DNA from: Eucalyptus grandis
Lineage: Eukaryota > Streptophyta > Magnoliopsida > Myrtales > Myrtaceae
Reading direction: 5' to 3'
DNA length: 64,000 nucleotides
Assembly (NCBI RefSeq): GCF_016545825.1
Contig: NC_052613.1
Location: forward strand, 57,858,833 to 57,922,832
Within the stretch, counting starts at the first letter, position 1, and every line of letters starts with the position of its first letter. Below are positions 12,126 through 24,480 of this stretch, one piece after another. Below the pieces are notes generated by a model. The model was not told the origin of the DNA. It saw only the letters and a program-made list of their open reading frames with translations, and ran no database searches. The position numbers and the translations under genes are program-made.

Positions 12126-12954
12126 AGAGGGTAACAGGTCAAATATCCATACAATAACCAGAAGAAAGAAAGTTTCTTATTTTGAATATTGACCTGAACA
12201 CGTCGAAAAAGATTATTCTTATTTAGATCATATTCACTAGAAGATAATTCAGAACATATCAATGCACCAAATGATAATGAAAAGCTTGTTTTTTCGAGTT
12301 TTTTAATTTGGAAAAATGACCCATATAATTGACTATATTAATCCGACCTCAGCAACGTTCGCATGTGATCCTCCCAAGAGATTTTGTCAATACAGATCAC
12401 CATAATATCTACAAAACAACTGCAGCGAATGAGCAAGGGCACAAGGAAAAAGATGCTGGGATAATGCAAAGACATACAGAGGTGGGATGTTGTAAAAGAA
12501 CAAAAGAACATAATATGTAGCACATGATAAAAGAATTATCCCCTAGGTTGCTCCGGCAAATCAAAGGACTCGGTTGTGTAGAATTAAGTTCAAGTAAAAG
12601 AAACTTTTCTTTTCATGTCAAAGTTAACAACCTTATCCAAATTTTTTTAAAATATGGAAAATAAATATGTGAATTCATATGTCAACATTGTGCATTTGTG
12701 CAAAAGTTTCAAGAGTTTAGGGTTTAAAAAAGGACAAAAAAGAAGAAAATGAAAGTTAATATTAGCGCAAAATAAAAAGCACTTCCGTGTCAAACTTCCA
12801 GGGGCACAACAAACGAACCTGTCACTAAGATAAAAATGGGCAAAGGGTCATAAATTATTACCAGGACTGCAATCCAGACTCAGTTTTTTAAGCTGTTGGC
12901 AAATGATACTGCATATTCAATGTCAAAAACTTGAGACTCATCCTTCCATGAGCC
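12126..12954. repeat. Spacer, partly duplicated at 48.9 kb
   Basis: Bases 12210-12540 match 48890-49200 (shared GATCCTCCCAAGAGATTTTG type run, position 12370 against 49050). The rest (12560-12950) is AT-rich with no recognised content; its distal end, from about 12880, matches 47010-47050 beside the ABCF1 relic of the other block. Confidence 0.5.
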
Positions 12955-13425
12955 CTAATCAAAATGACAAACGAGGGCTGCTGTAGTTGTGAGTACATCC
13001 TGTATATCAGCAGCAATCCTCTCTTCATCCTTTTTTGTTTTCTCTCTGTAACAAAGCCTCATTCTATGTTTTGTAGGGTGATGTGATGTGATCATGTTAA
13101 AACACTCTTGGTTGATGACAAGAGCTAAACTCGCCTGATTCAATGAGGACTGAAGTATCTTCTTATGATCCTGGAAATTCCCATGGAAAGGCGCCACCTT
13201 GCCTTGAGAAATCACCCAGAGCTCGTCCACGCTTCCAGATATTAGATGCTCATCATGACTAACCTGCAAATCAAGGTGAAAAGATGGCTGTTAGCTGTAA
13301 AGATGATCCATCATTGGTCATATTAAAGTATGTTAGCAAGAAAAATCAATCTCACCATCAGAATTCCTCCTTGGAACAAGACCAGACCTTGAATGAGTGT
13401 CTCAACTGCATCCAAACCCTACAGT
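12955..13425 (-). pseudogene. ABCF1 (GCN20-type ABC ATPase) 3' fragment (copy 1)
   Basis: Two exons on the minus strand. ABCF proteins are soluble tandem-ATPase ABC proteins without membrane domains, linked to translation control in the GCN pathway. The upstream exon (about 13425-13358) reads DAVETLIQGLVLFQGGILM and ends in a GTGAG donor. The next exon, after an acceptor near 13263, reads VSHDEHLISGSVDELWVISQ and GKVAPFHGNFQDHKKILQSS, which is the family's C-terminal switch-histidine (SHDEH) region. After that the reading continues into a tail without family resemblance to 12955. The 5' nine tenths of the gene are absent here, so this is a fragment. Confidence 0.86.
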
Positions 13426-14148
13426 CAGGGATAATTAAATACACAAAATCATACTCATCTATCCTTAGACAAGAAACTAACAATTCACAAAGATAAAGCT
13501 ATAGTATTCACTGGTCATTAAAGCAGAACTTAAAGTCCACATTTAAAAACAAAAAGATTTCCACATTTATTATGTGCAAAGCCCAATGTTGCCTATAGGC
13601 ACAGATATTGGCACTACTTGGTATTATAAATTTCTGTAATTCAGGCTAGCATAACTATTCCATTCCAATATTTAGCAAGTTGGAACAATCACATTGGTTT
13701 CCATTCCATTATAAGTTAGATGCATAATGACAGAGGCTCCCTATAGCTGTAATAAACGAATGGTTCTATCATATTTTCGATATAAAGACCAGATTCCGAT
13801 AAGTACAATTAGTGCAAGACAATGACAAGGTAATTGGAAACACCTCCATGGGAAAACATCAGTGTGTATTACACATCGAATTGGGGGAGCAGAATCAAAA
13901 TTGATGCCTCGAAAACCAAAAACCTACCTGAACCTAGAAAGCTTACATTGCATCAATGTATGAATCCCGACAGTTAACAAATGAATGCAAAAATATAAAA
14001 GAAGTTGGAAGCATTACCTGATTAATAAAAAGCATTCAATGGAGACAAATCTTTTATCGTGGCTATAAATGCTGATGAAAGATATCTCTTGGATGAGAGG
14101 CCAATAGTCGCCAGTGACGTTTGAACATCTCGATTTTTCAGAATCTCG
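13426..14148. repeat. Duplicated spacer ending at copia breakpoint
   Basis: Bases 13500-13850 match 47640-47960, and 13860-14050 match 50450-50640. The last stretch (14085-14148) matches 51425-51490, immediately beside the 3' end of the NBS-LRR pseudogene. In the other block the three matches are kilobases apart, so this copy has lost the intervening DNA. Homology stops at gaatctcg (14141-14148), where copia coding sequence begins. Confidence 0.6.
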
Positions 14149-16690
14149 ATACATCATCTATACCGCATGTCTTTCGGCTACTTCTCGTCCTTGGATCATT
14201 GATTCGGGGCTTCGATCACATGTCAGTCTTTCAGGTATATTTTCCTCTTTTTCTCCATCTTCGTCCATAGTTACTCTAGCCAATGGGTCACCTACACATG
14301 TTAGGGGAATTGGGACGATTAACCCAAATCCTTCATTACCTTTGTCCTCGGTGCTTTATCTTCCACAACTTCCATTTAACCTAATGTCTTTAGTAAGTTA
14401 ACCAAAAACTTTCGGTGTTCAGTAACTTTTATCCCGATTCTTGTGTCTTCCAGGATCTGGCTACGAAGAAGACGATTGGTAGAGGACGTGAGGAAGGGGG
14501 CTGTATGTACTTGAAGATGTTTCTTCAGTTGCTTGCACAAGTGTTGCGTCCCCACATCAAATCCATTGTCGTCTTGGTCATCCTTCTCTACGTAGTCTTC
14601 AAAAGTTAGATTCTAGTTTTCAATCTCTTTCTAGTCTAGAGTGCGAATCATGCCAACTTGGCAAATTACATCGTGTTAGTTATACACCTCGAGTTGTTAA
14701 ACGATCAGCATCTCCTTTTTTATTAGTTCATTCAGATATTTGGGGTCCATGTCGTGTGGTTTCCAATTCAGGTTTCAAATATTTTGTTACTTTTGTCGAT
14801 GACTATTCCAGAGTTACTTGGTTATATTTAATGAAAGATCGTTCAGAATTATTTTCTATTTTTCGTGCATTTATATCTGAAATTTATACTCAATTTGGCA
14901 TGCGTGTTAAAGTTCTGCGTTACGATAATGCTAAGGAGTATTTTTTCACATCCTTTTCTGATTTTATGACTCAACATGGTATGGTCCATGAATCTTCATG
15001 TCCTGATACTCCACAACATAATGGTATTGCTGAACGGAAGAATAGGCATTTATTGAAAGTTACTAGATCCATGTTATTTGAGATGAAGGTACCGAAAACC
15101 TTTTGGTCTGATGTTGTTCTAACCGCATGTTATCTCATTAATCGCATGCCTTCTTCTATTCTACAAGGTGGTATTCCTTTTTCCACCTTGCTTCCTAGTG
15201 AACCACTATTTGTCTTACCACCCCGTATCTTTGGTTGTGTCTGTTTTGTTCGTGATCATCGACCCGGAGTATCAAAACTTGATCCCAAAGCACTCAAGTG
15301 TATGTTCATGGGTTATTCCCGCACTCAAAAGGGATATCGCTGTTATTCTCCATTACTGAGAAAATATTTTGTAACATCTGATGTTTCATTTTTTGAATCC
15401 ACTCCTTATCATAATGTTCCAATTGATGTGTCTGAATTAGATGAAGACTTGTATTTGACAACCATTCGGTCTACTATTCCCAATGTTTCACCAGTATCTA
15501 CAGAGAAACCACCTCCTCTCCAGGTTTACACACGACGTCATCGTGATGCTACTATCGCTCCCCGCTCCTCATGTCACTACTACGTCGACTTCAGACTCCG
15601 AGATCCGCCATTAGCTGTCCCCCTCTTGTATCTCGATCTTGATCTTCCTATTGCTCATCGCAAAGGTACACGTACTAGTACTCAACATTCTATTGCAAAT
15701 TTTATTTCTCACTCTTCCGTGTCTCCTACATTTCAAGTATTTTTAAGTACTATTGAACAATTTCCTATCCCCAAATCACATTCGAGGCGTTACAAAGTAC
15801 TGGTTGGAGGACAGCAATGGAAGAAGAATTACAGGCTCTTGAGATTAATCAAACTTGGGACTTAGTACCACTTCCTCTAGGCAAAACTGCTATTGGTTGT
15901 CGATGGGTGTATGCTGTAAAAGTTAACCCCGATGGTTCTCTTGCTCGTTTAAAAGCAAGACTTGTTGCAAAAGGGTATGCTCAGGTGTATGGGGTTGACT
16001 ATCTAGACACATTTTCTCCAGTTGCCAAACTTACTTGTTCGTATTTTGATCTCTCTTGCTGCAACGTATAATTGGCCTTTATTTCAGCTTGATGTTAAGA
16101 ATGCTTTCTTGAATGGCACTCTTCATGAGGAAGTTTATATGGAGCAACCTCCAGGGTTTGTTGCTCGGGGGAGTCCGGACTAGTTTGCAAATTAAAAAAA
16201 TCTTTATATGGTTTGAAACAATCTCCACGAGCATGGTTTGGAAGATTTTCTGAGGTTGTATTGTCTTTTGGGCTATCAAGATGTGGAAGTGATCATTCTT
16301 TCTTTTATAAACAATCAAGGGAGGCAAGCTATTCTTGATTGTGTATGTTGATGATATTATCATCACGGGAGATGACTTGGTTGGTATAGCTGAGCTAAAA
16401 GCCTATCTTCAACAGCAGTTTCAAACTAAGGACTTAGGAAAATTGAAATATTTCCTAGGAATCGAAGTGGCACAATCACAAAAAGGTGTTGTTCTGTCAC
16501 AGCGAAAATATGTCTTAGATTTGCTCACTGAGACAGGTATGTTGGGATCAAAGCCTCTTGATTCACCCATGGAACAAGGGGTTAATTAGTTGCTGATGGA
16601 GGAGAAATTCTTAATAATCCTGAGAGATATAGAAGACTGGTAGGTAAGCTGAATTATCTAACGGTTACTGGTGCGATAATAAAGCTGCTG
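14149..16690 (+). mobile_element. Ty1/copia retrotransposon, truncated pol (element 1)
   Basis: Starts abruptly inside the protease: DSG in WIIDSGLRSHVS (about 14196). A GAG-pre-integrase piece follows (to about 14700), with a frameshift and stops near 14400 and 14600. The integrase core is well preserved (14700-15450): HSDIWGP, FVTFVDDYSRVTWLY, LRYDNAKEYF and HNGIAERKNRHLL supply the D, D and E of the catalytic triad. Reverse transcriptase runs from about 15810 ([34 protein letters not shown]) through [10 protein letters not shown] to the catalytic YVDDIIITGDD (16340-16372) and FLGIEVAQS. A deletion and frameshifts lie around 16060-16335. The RNase H domain is missing and no LTRs, primer site or gag were found, so this is an internal fragment. 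Confidence 0.9.
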
Positions 16691-17235
16691 TGCATATATG
16701 AACAAAAATTGTTGGGATTGAGGCCAGACATCTTTACTAAGTCCTTGGGTAATGGGGGAGATGGTTGCTCCAACTTGAGGGGAGTGGGGCTGAATTAGTC
16801 TTTACCACTTTTAGGGTTTATTTTTTTCGAAAAGAGCTTTGAACAAAAATTGTGGATTGAAGAGAAAAGCCAGCCCGAAAGAAGGCTGAAGAGAAAAGTG
16901 AGTGGACATGGATGCAGCTGTGGCATACAAGAATATCATCATCATCATCATCATCATCATCAACTTTCGCAAGCCAGTGCAATCGGAGACTAAAGGAAGC
17001 TCTTGCTGGATATTCAAGCAGCTAATTATCAATTTTTTAGCTCTGAATTTCAGTCGTACTTCAACACAAGAAGCAAACGTCTACGCACATCGGAAGAAAT
17101 TACTTCGTATCTAGTGTCGAACTGAAGAATAGAGACACGAAATCGATGCATTCAAGACGAAAGGACTCACCTGAACCCGTAGAAATTTGACTGTAGACGT
17201 AAGGGATTGAATCGCGGCAGTTATATTTAGGTAGT
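16691..17235. repeat. Host spacer between copia elements, with copia 3' scrap
   Basis: Bases 16691-16725 and 16786-17235 match 50764-50800 and 50818-51170, so this is duplicated host DNA. Between the two matches, at about 16726-16785, sits a ~60-base copia scrap reading DIFTKSLG followed by a purine-rich CTTGAGGGGAG tract, the usual end of a copia coding region. An (ATC)n run at 16936-16962 is shared with 50885-50910 but is about two units longer here. Confidence 0.65.
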
Positions 17236-19090
17236 GCAGAAGATAGTGCTGCACATAGGTTTTTAAATCTATCTACTAACACAATGATAGAATCTAGAGA
17301 TATAATGTTCTTTGAAAACAAGTTTCTCAGAGATCAAAGCTTGAATGTTTTTGGATCTACAGATATGATTTCAGAATCTCCTGTAGAATCTGAAGCAAGC
17401 CCTTTTGACACTAATTCCACACAGTTGGCTATTGAACTAATTCTAGTTAGATTATCTACAAGAGAGAGAATTCCCAAAAGTTTTGGTGAGGACTTTGTTG
17501 CTTACCATCTTAAGGATGATCCATTCTCCTATTAGGAAGCAATGAGATCTAAGGAATCTCTATTGTGGGCAGAAGTCATAGATGATGAAATGAGCTCTTT
17601 GCTACAGAATCACATTTGACAGCTAGTAAATTTGCCAAAATGGGTTAAAGCTATAGGCTGTAAATGGGTGTTGAAGAAAAAATTGAATTGTGATGGATCA
17701 ATAGCCAGATACAAAGCATGTTTATTAGCTAAAGGCTATAAACAACAGAGTGGAATAGACTATTTTGATGTCTATTCACCTGTGTGTCATTTATCAACTA
17801 TAAGAATTCTTCTTGCTTTGACATCTATTGAACACTTTGTAGTGCATCAAATGGATGTAAAAACAGTTTTCTTAAATGGGAATTTAAATGAGAAAATTTA
17901 CATGGAACAACCGGAAGGATATGTTATAAAATGTCTTGATAACAAAGTTTGTAAATTGAATAAACCTTGTATAGTCTTAAACAAGCACCTAAGATGTGGC
18001 ATCTTAAATTTGACGAAGTGGTAAAGAGTTATGGCTTTCAGTCTAGTTATTCAGATAAATACATTTACCATCATTCTACGTCAAATAAGATAGTCATTAT
18101 TTGCTTGTATGTTGATGACATGTTAATTATTGGTTCTGATCATTCTGTAGTGAGTGATGTGAAAGCTATTTTAGCTAAAGAATTTGACATGAAAGATCTT
18201 GATATTGCTAATACCATTCTTGGTATGAAAGTAAGCTTTAACCGGCAAGTCATCTCCTTTAGCCAGACTCATTATATTGAGCAGCTACTTTCTACTTGAG
18301 GATATAATAAGTGTAAACCAAGTAAAATACCATGTGATTATAATAACAGACTGAGTCCTAATGAAGGGACCGGTATGGATCAATTAAAGTACTCGAAAGT
18401 GCTTAATAGTCTCATGTATGCTATGAGTTGCATTAGACTTGACATAGCCTTTACAGTTGGCATGTTGAGTTGTTTTACTAGTAATCCTAGTAAAGAGCAT
18501 TGTGATGCCCTCGATAGGCTAATGAGATACCTTAAAAGTACTAAAAATTATGCTTTCTATTATTCCGGTTATCCTCCAACTGTGGATGAATATTCTGATG
18601 CCTCATGGTGCTCAGATTTGGAAATAGTAAGTCCACTAGTGGATATGTATTCACTTTTGGTGGAGTTGCTATTATTTAGAAATCCAAACGACAGACTTGT
18701 ATTGCATTGTCGTCTATGGAATCGGAACTTTTTACTTTAGCTTCAGTCAGTGAAGAGGCAGAGTGAACTTTTTACTTTAACTTTTTACTTTAGCTAAAGA
18801 TTAATTATTTAAGCATATTCTGTGATAATCGAGCAGTTGTCCAAGTCGTCAAGAATGCTCTCTTTAATTCAAAGCGAAGACATGTGTGACTGAGACATGC
18901 GTTGTTGAATTATCTGAGAGAACAAGGGGTTATCACCTTGATCGATGTGAGATCGAAGGATAACATAGCTGATACTCTCACCAAAGGTATGCCTAAAGAT
19001 CGATTATTCAAAACAATGGGGGAATTGGGGTTAAAGACTATATATGCAAGTCTTAACTACCATTTACTTACCTTCTAAATGTGTGTTTTA
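17236..19090 (+). mobile_element. Ty1/copia retrotransposon, reverse transcriptase-RNase H part (element 2)
   Basis: Begins with an integrase-to-RT linker (17284 on: SRDIMFFENKF). The RT domain follows: IGCKWVLKKKLNCDGS, LLAKGYKQQSGIDYFD, VHQMDVKTVFLNGNLNEKIY and the catalytic LYVDDMLIIGSDH (about 18107-18145). Next come RPDI-like SCIRLDIAFTVGMLSCF, RYLKSTKNY, YSDASWCSD, and in the RNase H tail FCDNRAVVQVVKNAL and DIADTLTKGMP equivalents (NIADTLTKGM near 18961). Lesions: stops near 17535 and 17619, a frame change near 17965, stops at 18300 and 18740, and a small duplicated AACTTTTTACTTTA near 18765. It belongs to a different copia lineage from element 1 (KGYKQ, no shared flanks). No 5' LTR or gag was found, so it is 5'-truncated. 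Confidence 0.88.
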
Positions 19091-19985
19091 AATTATCGAA
19101 TCTTTTTTTATTGGCTACAATGATAAGCACAATTTATATGTTTCATCGATGTTCATAGTTGCTGACTAATTTGACAAGGGTGAGTTATCTCATTCCAAAC
19201 TTGATGAAGATGACTTTAACCTAATTCAAATGTTCTATCGGGAAAACTTGTGTCATTCCAAACTTAATGATATAATTCAACTAGGTTGGACTATCCTTTT
19301 TGGTTAAATGATCTCATTCCAAACTCGATGCTATATTATTTGATTTTAATGAATTAGTAACTGTGACATTTCAAATTGAAACATAGAAATAATTGTTTAC
19401 ATAAGAAACCTGTTGGTCTTGTTCTTAATTGAAACTTGATATTACATGACTAGGTTATTGTAGGTGACTTGACTATTGGTCATGTTATTTAAAACTAGAC
19501 AATAGTTATTCTTCTACAAATAAACTTAAGTTAATGGCTTTTGTAAATCACATTATTTAGGTCTTGTTCATAATATATAAAACTTGATTGATGCTTATGA
19601 ACATAATATTATGATGCCTTATGACATCAATATATGTTCTTCTTTGCCTGATGGAATGTTGCTAAGTTTTATTCAAATGATTGAATTCATGATAATATGA
19701 AATTCATATTTGACATTCTACAAGGGATGGTAGAGATAGAGGAAAGCTTAATGAGTGGGATCCTGACCAGGATGACCTACTTGATGAATGAGTATATATC
19801 ATTTAAAGCGTGTAGGGACTTGACAGTTTACCTATTATTGCCTATTTTGATGAAGTCCATTTACTTGAGACTTGCATTTTGCTATTTCTATTTTGTGGAC
19901 ATTATTATGCTTGTTTTTTTATATTTGTAAGGCCTTGAACTATTTTGACTAGCCTACTTATACTTGACTATTATGCATATATTGA
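19091..19985 (+). mobile_element. Probable 3' untranslated part of copia element 2
   Basis: AT-rich, directly after the RNase H region, without a coding frame of note. The phrase TCTCATTCCAAACTtGATG recurs several times (about 19190, 19253, 19310), as in the repetitive 3' regions of some copia elements. Assignment rests on position and on the candidate LTR that appears downstream of the LINE. Confidence 0.4.
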
Positions 19986-22900
19986 TTATGTCTAAGACCT
20001 ACTATTTCCATATCCCGGACCCGGAGTTCAGGAGGAAGATCCTAGAGGAGGGACCGATCACTGTAGCTCGGATGCCCCTTATTTTACAACAATGGAAACC
20101 CCTTATGGAGTTGAAGAAGGCTAAGCAAACCTCTGTTCCGGTGTGGATAAGACTCAAGAACCTTCCCCTTGACCTGTGGTCCGCACCGGCGATTAGTGTT
20201 ATAGCCAGCTCCGTTGGCAAACCCCTTTATGTGGATCAACGAATCGAGGGCACGAGGATGATTTCCTTTGCCAGAGTATGCGTGGAGATCCAAGCTAATC
20301 GGCCAAGAGTTTCGACAGTGGAAGTGAATGTTGATGGGGTCACTAGGTCCATTGCTGTGAACTATGAATGGAGGCCCCTTGAATGCTCCAAGTGTGGGGT
20401 CTTTGGACATAAATGTGATGTTGGCCCGCCCCCTGTTCGGCCTCTTCCTGCTCCTTTGGACACTACTCGCCCCCTTGACCAACCCGCCGAGACTCCTGAA
20501 GACTCGGAGCAAGGCTGGAAGCAAGTGAAGAGCAAGAAGAACAAGGCTCAACCTTTGGAGGGGATGTTACCTAGTCCTAGTGAAGGAGAGAGGTCTTTGA
20601 ATCTCAAGACTACGGCTGTGGAGAAGAGGCTGCCTGGTACTTATTCACGAAGACCCCCTAGGGGGCCTTTGATTATCTCGGAGCAGGGTGATACTGCTCC
20701 AACTACTTCGGCTGAAGCTATCACCACTTCGGTGCCGGTAGACACTGCGGTGCCCCGCCTGGAGGTTGTAGGGGGCACAGACATCTCTTTGTCGGAGGAT
20801 GACCTCCTCTCCCCTTGCACTTCACCGAAGGCATCTGTAGAGGAGGAGAGGCCTACTGAGACGCCGAAGCATCCTCCTTCGACTACACAGGACAACCTGC
20901 TTGCTCTTGCCCCAGATCCTCCTCCTTCGACAATCCGGACAGCTCCGCCTATTACTAGGCGTAGTTCCTCTAAAAGGAGGTAATGCTCTTGCCATCTTCT
21001 TTTGTATATATATGTATATAGGTTGCTGGAATATTAGAGGGCTTGGTGCCCCGCTTAAGCAAGCGGAAGTGAGGAACTTCGCTTTGATGAACCGGTTGGC
21101 TTTGATCGGGGTAGTTGAGACTAAAATCCCTCATAACCTCTTCAATGCCATTTCTGGGAACTTGATTTCGAATTGGTGCTGGCGGGCTAATTCTGAGTAC
21201 TCTAATCGAGGTAGGATTTGGGTTGGTTGGGATCCTACTGTAGTTTCCTTTGAAGTTTTGTCGGTCTCGGATCAGATGATTCTTGGGAAGCTTTGCTGGT
21301 TGGAGACCGGAGTAGCCTGCTATGTCTCTGTTATTTATGCTGAGCATTCTTTTTCTACTCGCCGACCTCTTTGGGAGGATTTGGTGGCGAGAAGCTATTC
21401 TCTGGGCAGACGTGCCTTGGCTTGTTTTGGGAGACTTTAATGCTATAAAGGACCCTCGGACAGATTGGGTGGCTCGACCTTTGGTTGCCGTGCTTCGATG
21501 AATTTCGGCAAAGGTCCGGATCAGGCGGAGCTGGATGACCTTCGGTATGTGGGGTTTCGATACACTTGGTCGACCTCTTCAGGGCCCTCTCGGAAAATGA
21601 GAAAAATTGATAGAGTCCTGGTAAACCCTTGTTGGAGCCAAGTTTTTTCCTTTTCGGAAGCGTCCTTCCTTGCGCCTGGGATTTCCGACCACTCACCTAT
21701 GGTGGTAAAGGTGGAGAACCCGATCCGTCGGAAAAGGCCGTTCAAGTTCTTCGACTTCTGGATGCAGCATCCGGATTTCGACTCAATTGTGAAGCAAGTT
21801 TGGGAGAATCCGGGTTATGGAGTGCTCATGTTTAGGCTGGTGCGCAAACTAAAGATCTTGAAGGGTCGGCTCAAGCAGTTAAATAGAGATTCCTTCGCCA
21901 ACATCTCGTAAGGACTTACGAAGCGAGGGAAGCCTTAAAGCAAACTCAAGTGGGCCTCCTCAATGACCCTACCAGCATGGTCCTCGCGGACGGGAGAGAG
22001 CTCAATGGGCGTACTTTAGTGGAGCTTAGGTCTCAGGAAGAGTCATTCTTTAGACAGAAAGCTCGTATAAGATGGCTCAAGGAAGGTGACCGGAACACAA
22101 AGTTCTTTCACCAGTATGTCAGTAAGAGACATCTGAGAAACAGAATTCTTTCTGTTGTGGATTCCTCAGGTAACCAAATCACTGAGCCTCAATTGGTCCA
22201 ACAGCATTTTGTGGAGCATTTTCATGATTTCCTTAAGCCAAGGATGGAGCTGGACACCCCTCAGGTATCGGAGATTCGGGAAGTTATCCGCACCCAGCTG
22301 AATGATGATCAGATTTCTTTTCTTGCTCGCCCTGTGTCTGATCTGGAGATTCGAGATACTATTTTTTCCCTTGCCAGAGGTAAGGCACCAGGTCCGGATG
22401 GCTTCACGGCTGAGTTCTTCAAGGAGAATTGGGATACGGTGGGTCAGCTGGTCACAGAAGCCGTCAAGGACTTTTTCACATCGGGGAGACTACTCAGAGA
22501 AATCAATAACACCATTTTGGTCATGGTTCCGAAGGTTCCCAATGCGACTACCGTTGATGATTACAGGCCTATTGCTTGTTGCAACACGGTCTACAAGATT
22601 ATTACCAAAGTGATAGCGAATAGGGTTGCAGCAGTGCTAAAAGACCTTGTCAATCCGTCTCAGAGTGCCTTCGTCAAGGGACGACGAATTAGGGATAATA
22701 TTCTCTTGGTGCAGGAACTTTTCTCTAAGTTCCATATCGAACCCTATTCTCCCAAGTGTGCTATCAAAGTCGACTTTAGAAAGGCGTATGATACCGTGGA
22801 TTGGCGGTTTCTCGAGAGTGTACTACTTGCTTTTCGATTTCCTGATCAATTGGTTCACCTCATCATGACCTGTGTGAGGACTCCTCGGTTTTCCATCGCG

Positions 22901-24030
22901 TTGAATGGGGAGTTACATGGTTTCTTCCCTAGTGGGCGAGGCTTACGTCAGGGAGACCCCATCTCTCCCTACTTATTCACGTTGGTTATGGAGGTGCTCT
23001 CTCGGGATTCTTGGGAGGTGCTCACATACCGGATTTCAGATTCTACCGAGATGTAAGACTACTTGCCTCTCGCACTTGTTTTTCGCGGATGATGTCTTTC
23101 TATTTTGCGAGGGCCACCGCCATCCGTGAAGCTTCTCGGGATGGTCTCCATATGTTTTCTTCTTGAGCGGACTTTTCCCAAACCCAAGGAAAAGCGAGGT
23201 GTTCATCTCGGGAGGCTTGCCGACCTTGAAAAGTCAAATCCTCCTGGAGCTTGGCTTTGTTGAGGGTAACCTTCCAATCCGTTATCTTGGGGTTCCAATT
23301 ATCACATCGAGGCCCCGGAAGGCAGATTGCGTTGAACTTGTGAGGCGCATCACCTCCAGGATGCAGTCCTGGACTCATCGGTTTCTTTCTTTTGCTGGCC
23401 GACTTCAGCTGATCAGGTCAGTCCTCCATGCCATTCAGGCTTTTTGGGCAAGTGTCTTTATCCTTCCTGCAGCTGTACTGGACCAGATAGAGCGCATTCT
23501 TAGACAATTCCTTTGGAAGGGACCCGAGTTGCGTGGGGGTGCCAAAGTCTCATGGGAAGATGTATGCCTTCCTAAAGTGGAGGGAGGTCTTGGTATCCGG
23601 AGATTGCGTGAGTGTAATAAGGCGGCCATGCTCAAGCATATCTGGAATCTATTTTCAGATAAAGAATCGTTATGGTGTAAGTGGGTCCACTCGACCTTCT
23701 TAAAAACCAAGAACTTTTGGGTAGTTAAAAAGCCAACATGCTGCTCTTGGGCGTGGAAAAAAATTTTACAACTCAGGACAGATTGCCGGCTTCACTTCCA
23801 CTCGGAGGGTAGGCGATGGATTATCAACGTCACTCGGTTTGACAATTGGCATCCCGGGGTCCTTTGAATTTATATTTCACGGATCCCCTCATCTACGCCC
23901 TCCGGTCTCTCTAGGCAAGCTTTGGTTGCCGATCTCTTTCCGAGGATGGACAAGCTATTAGATCGAGATTGAGTCTTGGGGTTCGCCGCTTCCTTCCTTG
24001 TTTGGAACCCAAGATCGGTTCCGTAACTAA
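19964..24030 (+). mobile_element. LINE (non-LTR retrotransposon), damaged two-ORF element
   Basis: ORF1 part (about 19990-20983): a DUF4283-like region (RMPLILQQWKPLMELKK, VWIRLKNLPLDLW, YVDQRIEGTRMISFARVCVE), a partial zinc knuckle CSKCGVFGHKC and a Pro/Thr/Ser-rich tail. The 5' end of ORF1 is absent. ORF2 begins near 21020 with the endonuclease (GCWNIRGLGAPLKQAEVRNF, VVETKI, then LGDFNAI and SDHSPMVV in shifted frames). RT follows at 22380-23100: GKAPGPDGFTAEFFKENW, YRPIACCNTVYKIITKV, SAFVKGRRIRDNILLVQEL, VDFRKAYDTVDW, GLRQGDPISPYLFTLVMEVL and FADDVFLFC, the last pushed into another frame near 23010. The post-RT region runs to 23867 (IRYLGVPIITSRPRK, GGLGIRRLRECNKAAMLKH). Frameshifts also occur near 21390, 21460 and 21910. 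The element is GC-richer than its surroundings. The C-terminal RNase H-like part and a poly-A tail are missing. gtctaaga at 19990 and 24031 could be a target duplication, but is short. Confidence 0.9.
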
Positions 24031-24251
24031 GTCTAAGATTTATTTTGGGATTTGTATTTTATTAATCTCAGAACAGGTTCATGATAAGAATGATGAGTAA
24101 ATGATCATTTAGTTTAATATTTTAATACTGAAATACTCTTTGACCGATTCAGGTTGATTGTCTTGGACTGAATGTAGATGGTTTATGTTTGTGTGAACAT
24201 TACACTGACCACCTTATTGGACTGTGCTGTATGGTGAACATATGAGGAGAT
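24031..24251 (+). mobile_element. Distal part of copia element 2 before its LTR (inferred)
   Basis: AT-rich, non-coding, ending in a purine-rich TATGAGGAGAT run immediately before a TG dinucleotide, as expected for a polypurine tract. With the LINE removed it would continue the copia 3' region at 19985. Confidence 0.35.
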
Positions 24252-24480
24252 TGTTAGATATATTATTAATATAGTCCAAAATAATATGTTCACATACAAT
24301 CCCAATAGGTGTAAGCATGGTTATTTGGGTCCATATGGGCTGGAGCCCAATAATTTGCATATAAAAACTCTAGGGTTCCCTACGCTGGAGATAACGATGT
24401 TGAGCGTTCCAAACTTGATGTCTCTTGATGTAATACTTCAAGCAACTGCTTCTTCTCTCTCAAACCCATAATCTCCAACA
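24252..24480 (+). mobile_element. Candidate copia 3' LTR
   Basis: 229 bases beginning TGTTAGATATATT and ending ATCTCCAACA, so it has TG...CA ends with a short imperfect terminal inverted repeat (TGTTAG against TGTTGG). It is preceded by a purine-rich tract. A matching 5' LTR was not found upstream of element 2, so the call depends on the terminal structure and position. Confidence 0.45.

Noticed and set aside
20084..20551. 155-codon minus-strand frame
   Set aside because: Antisense shadow of LINE ORF1.
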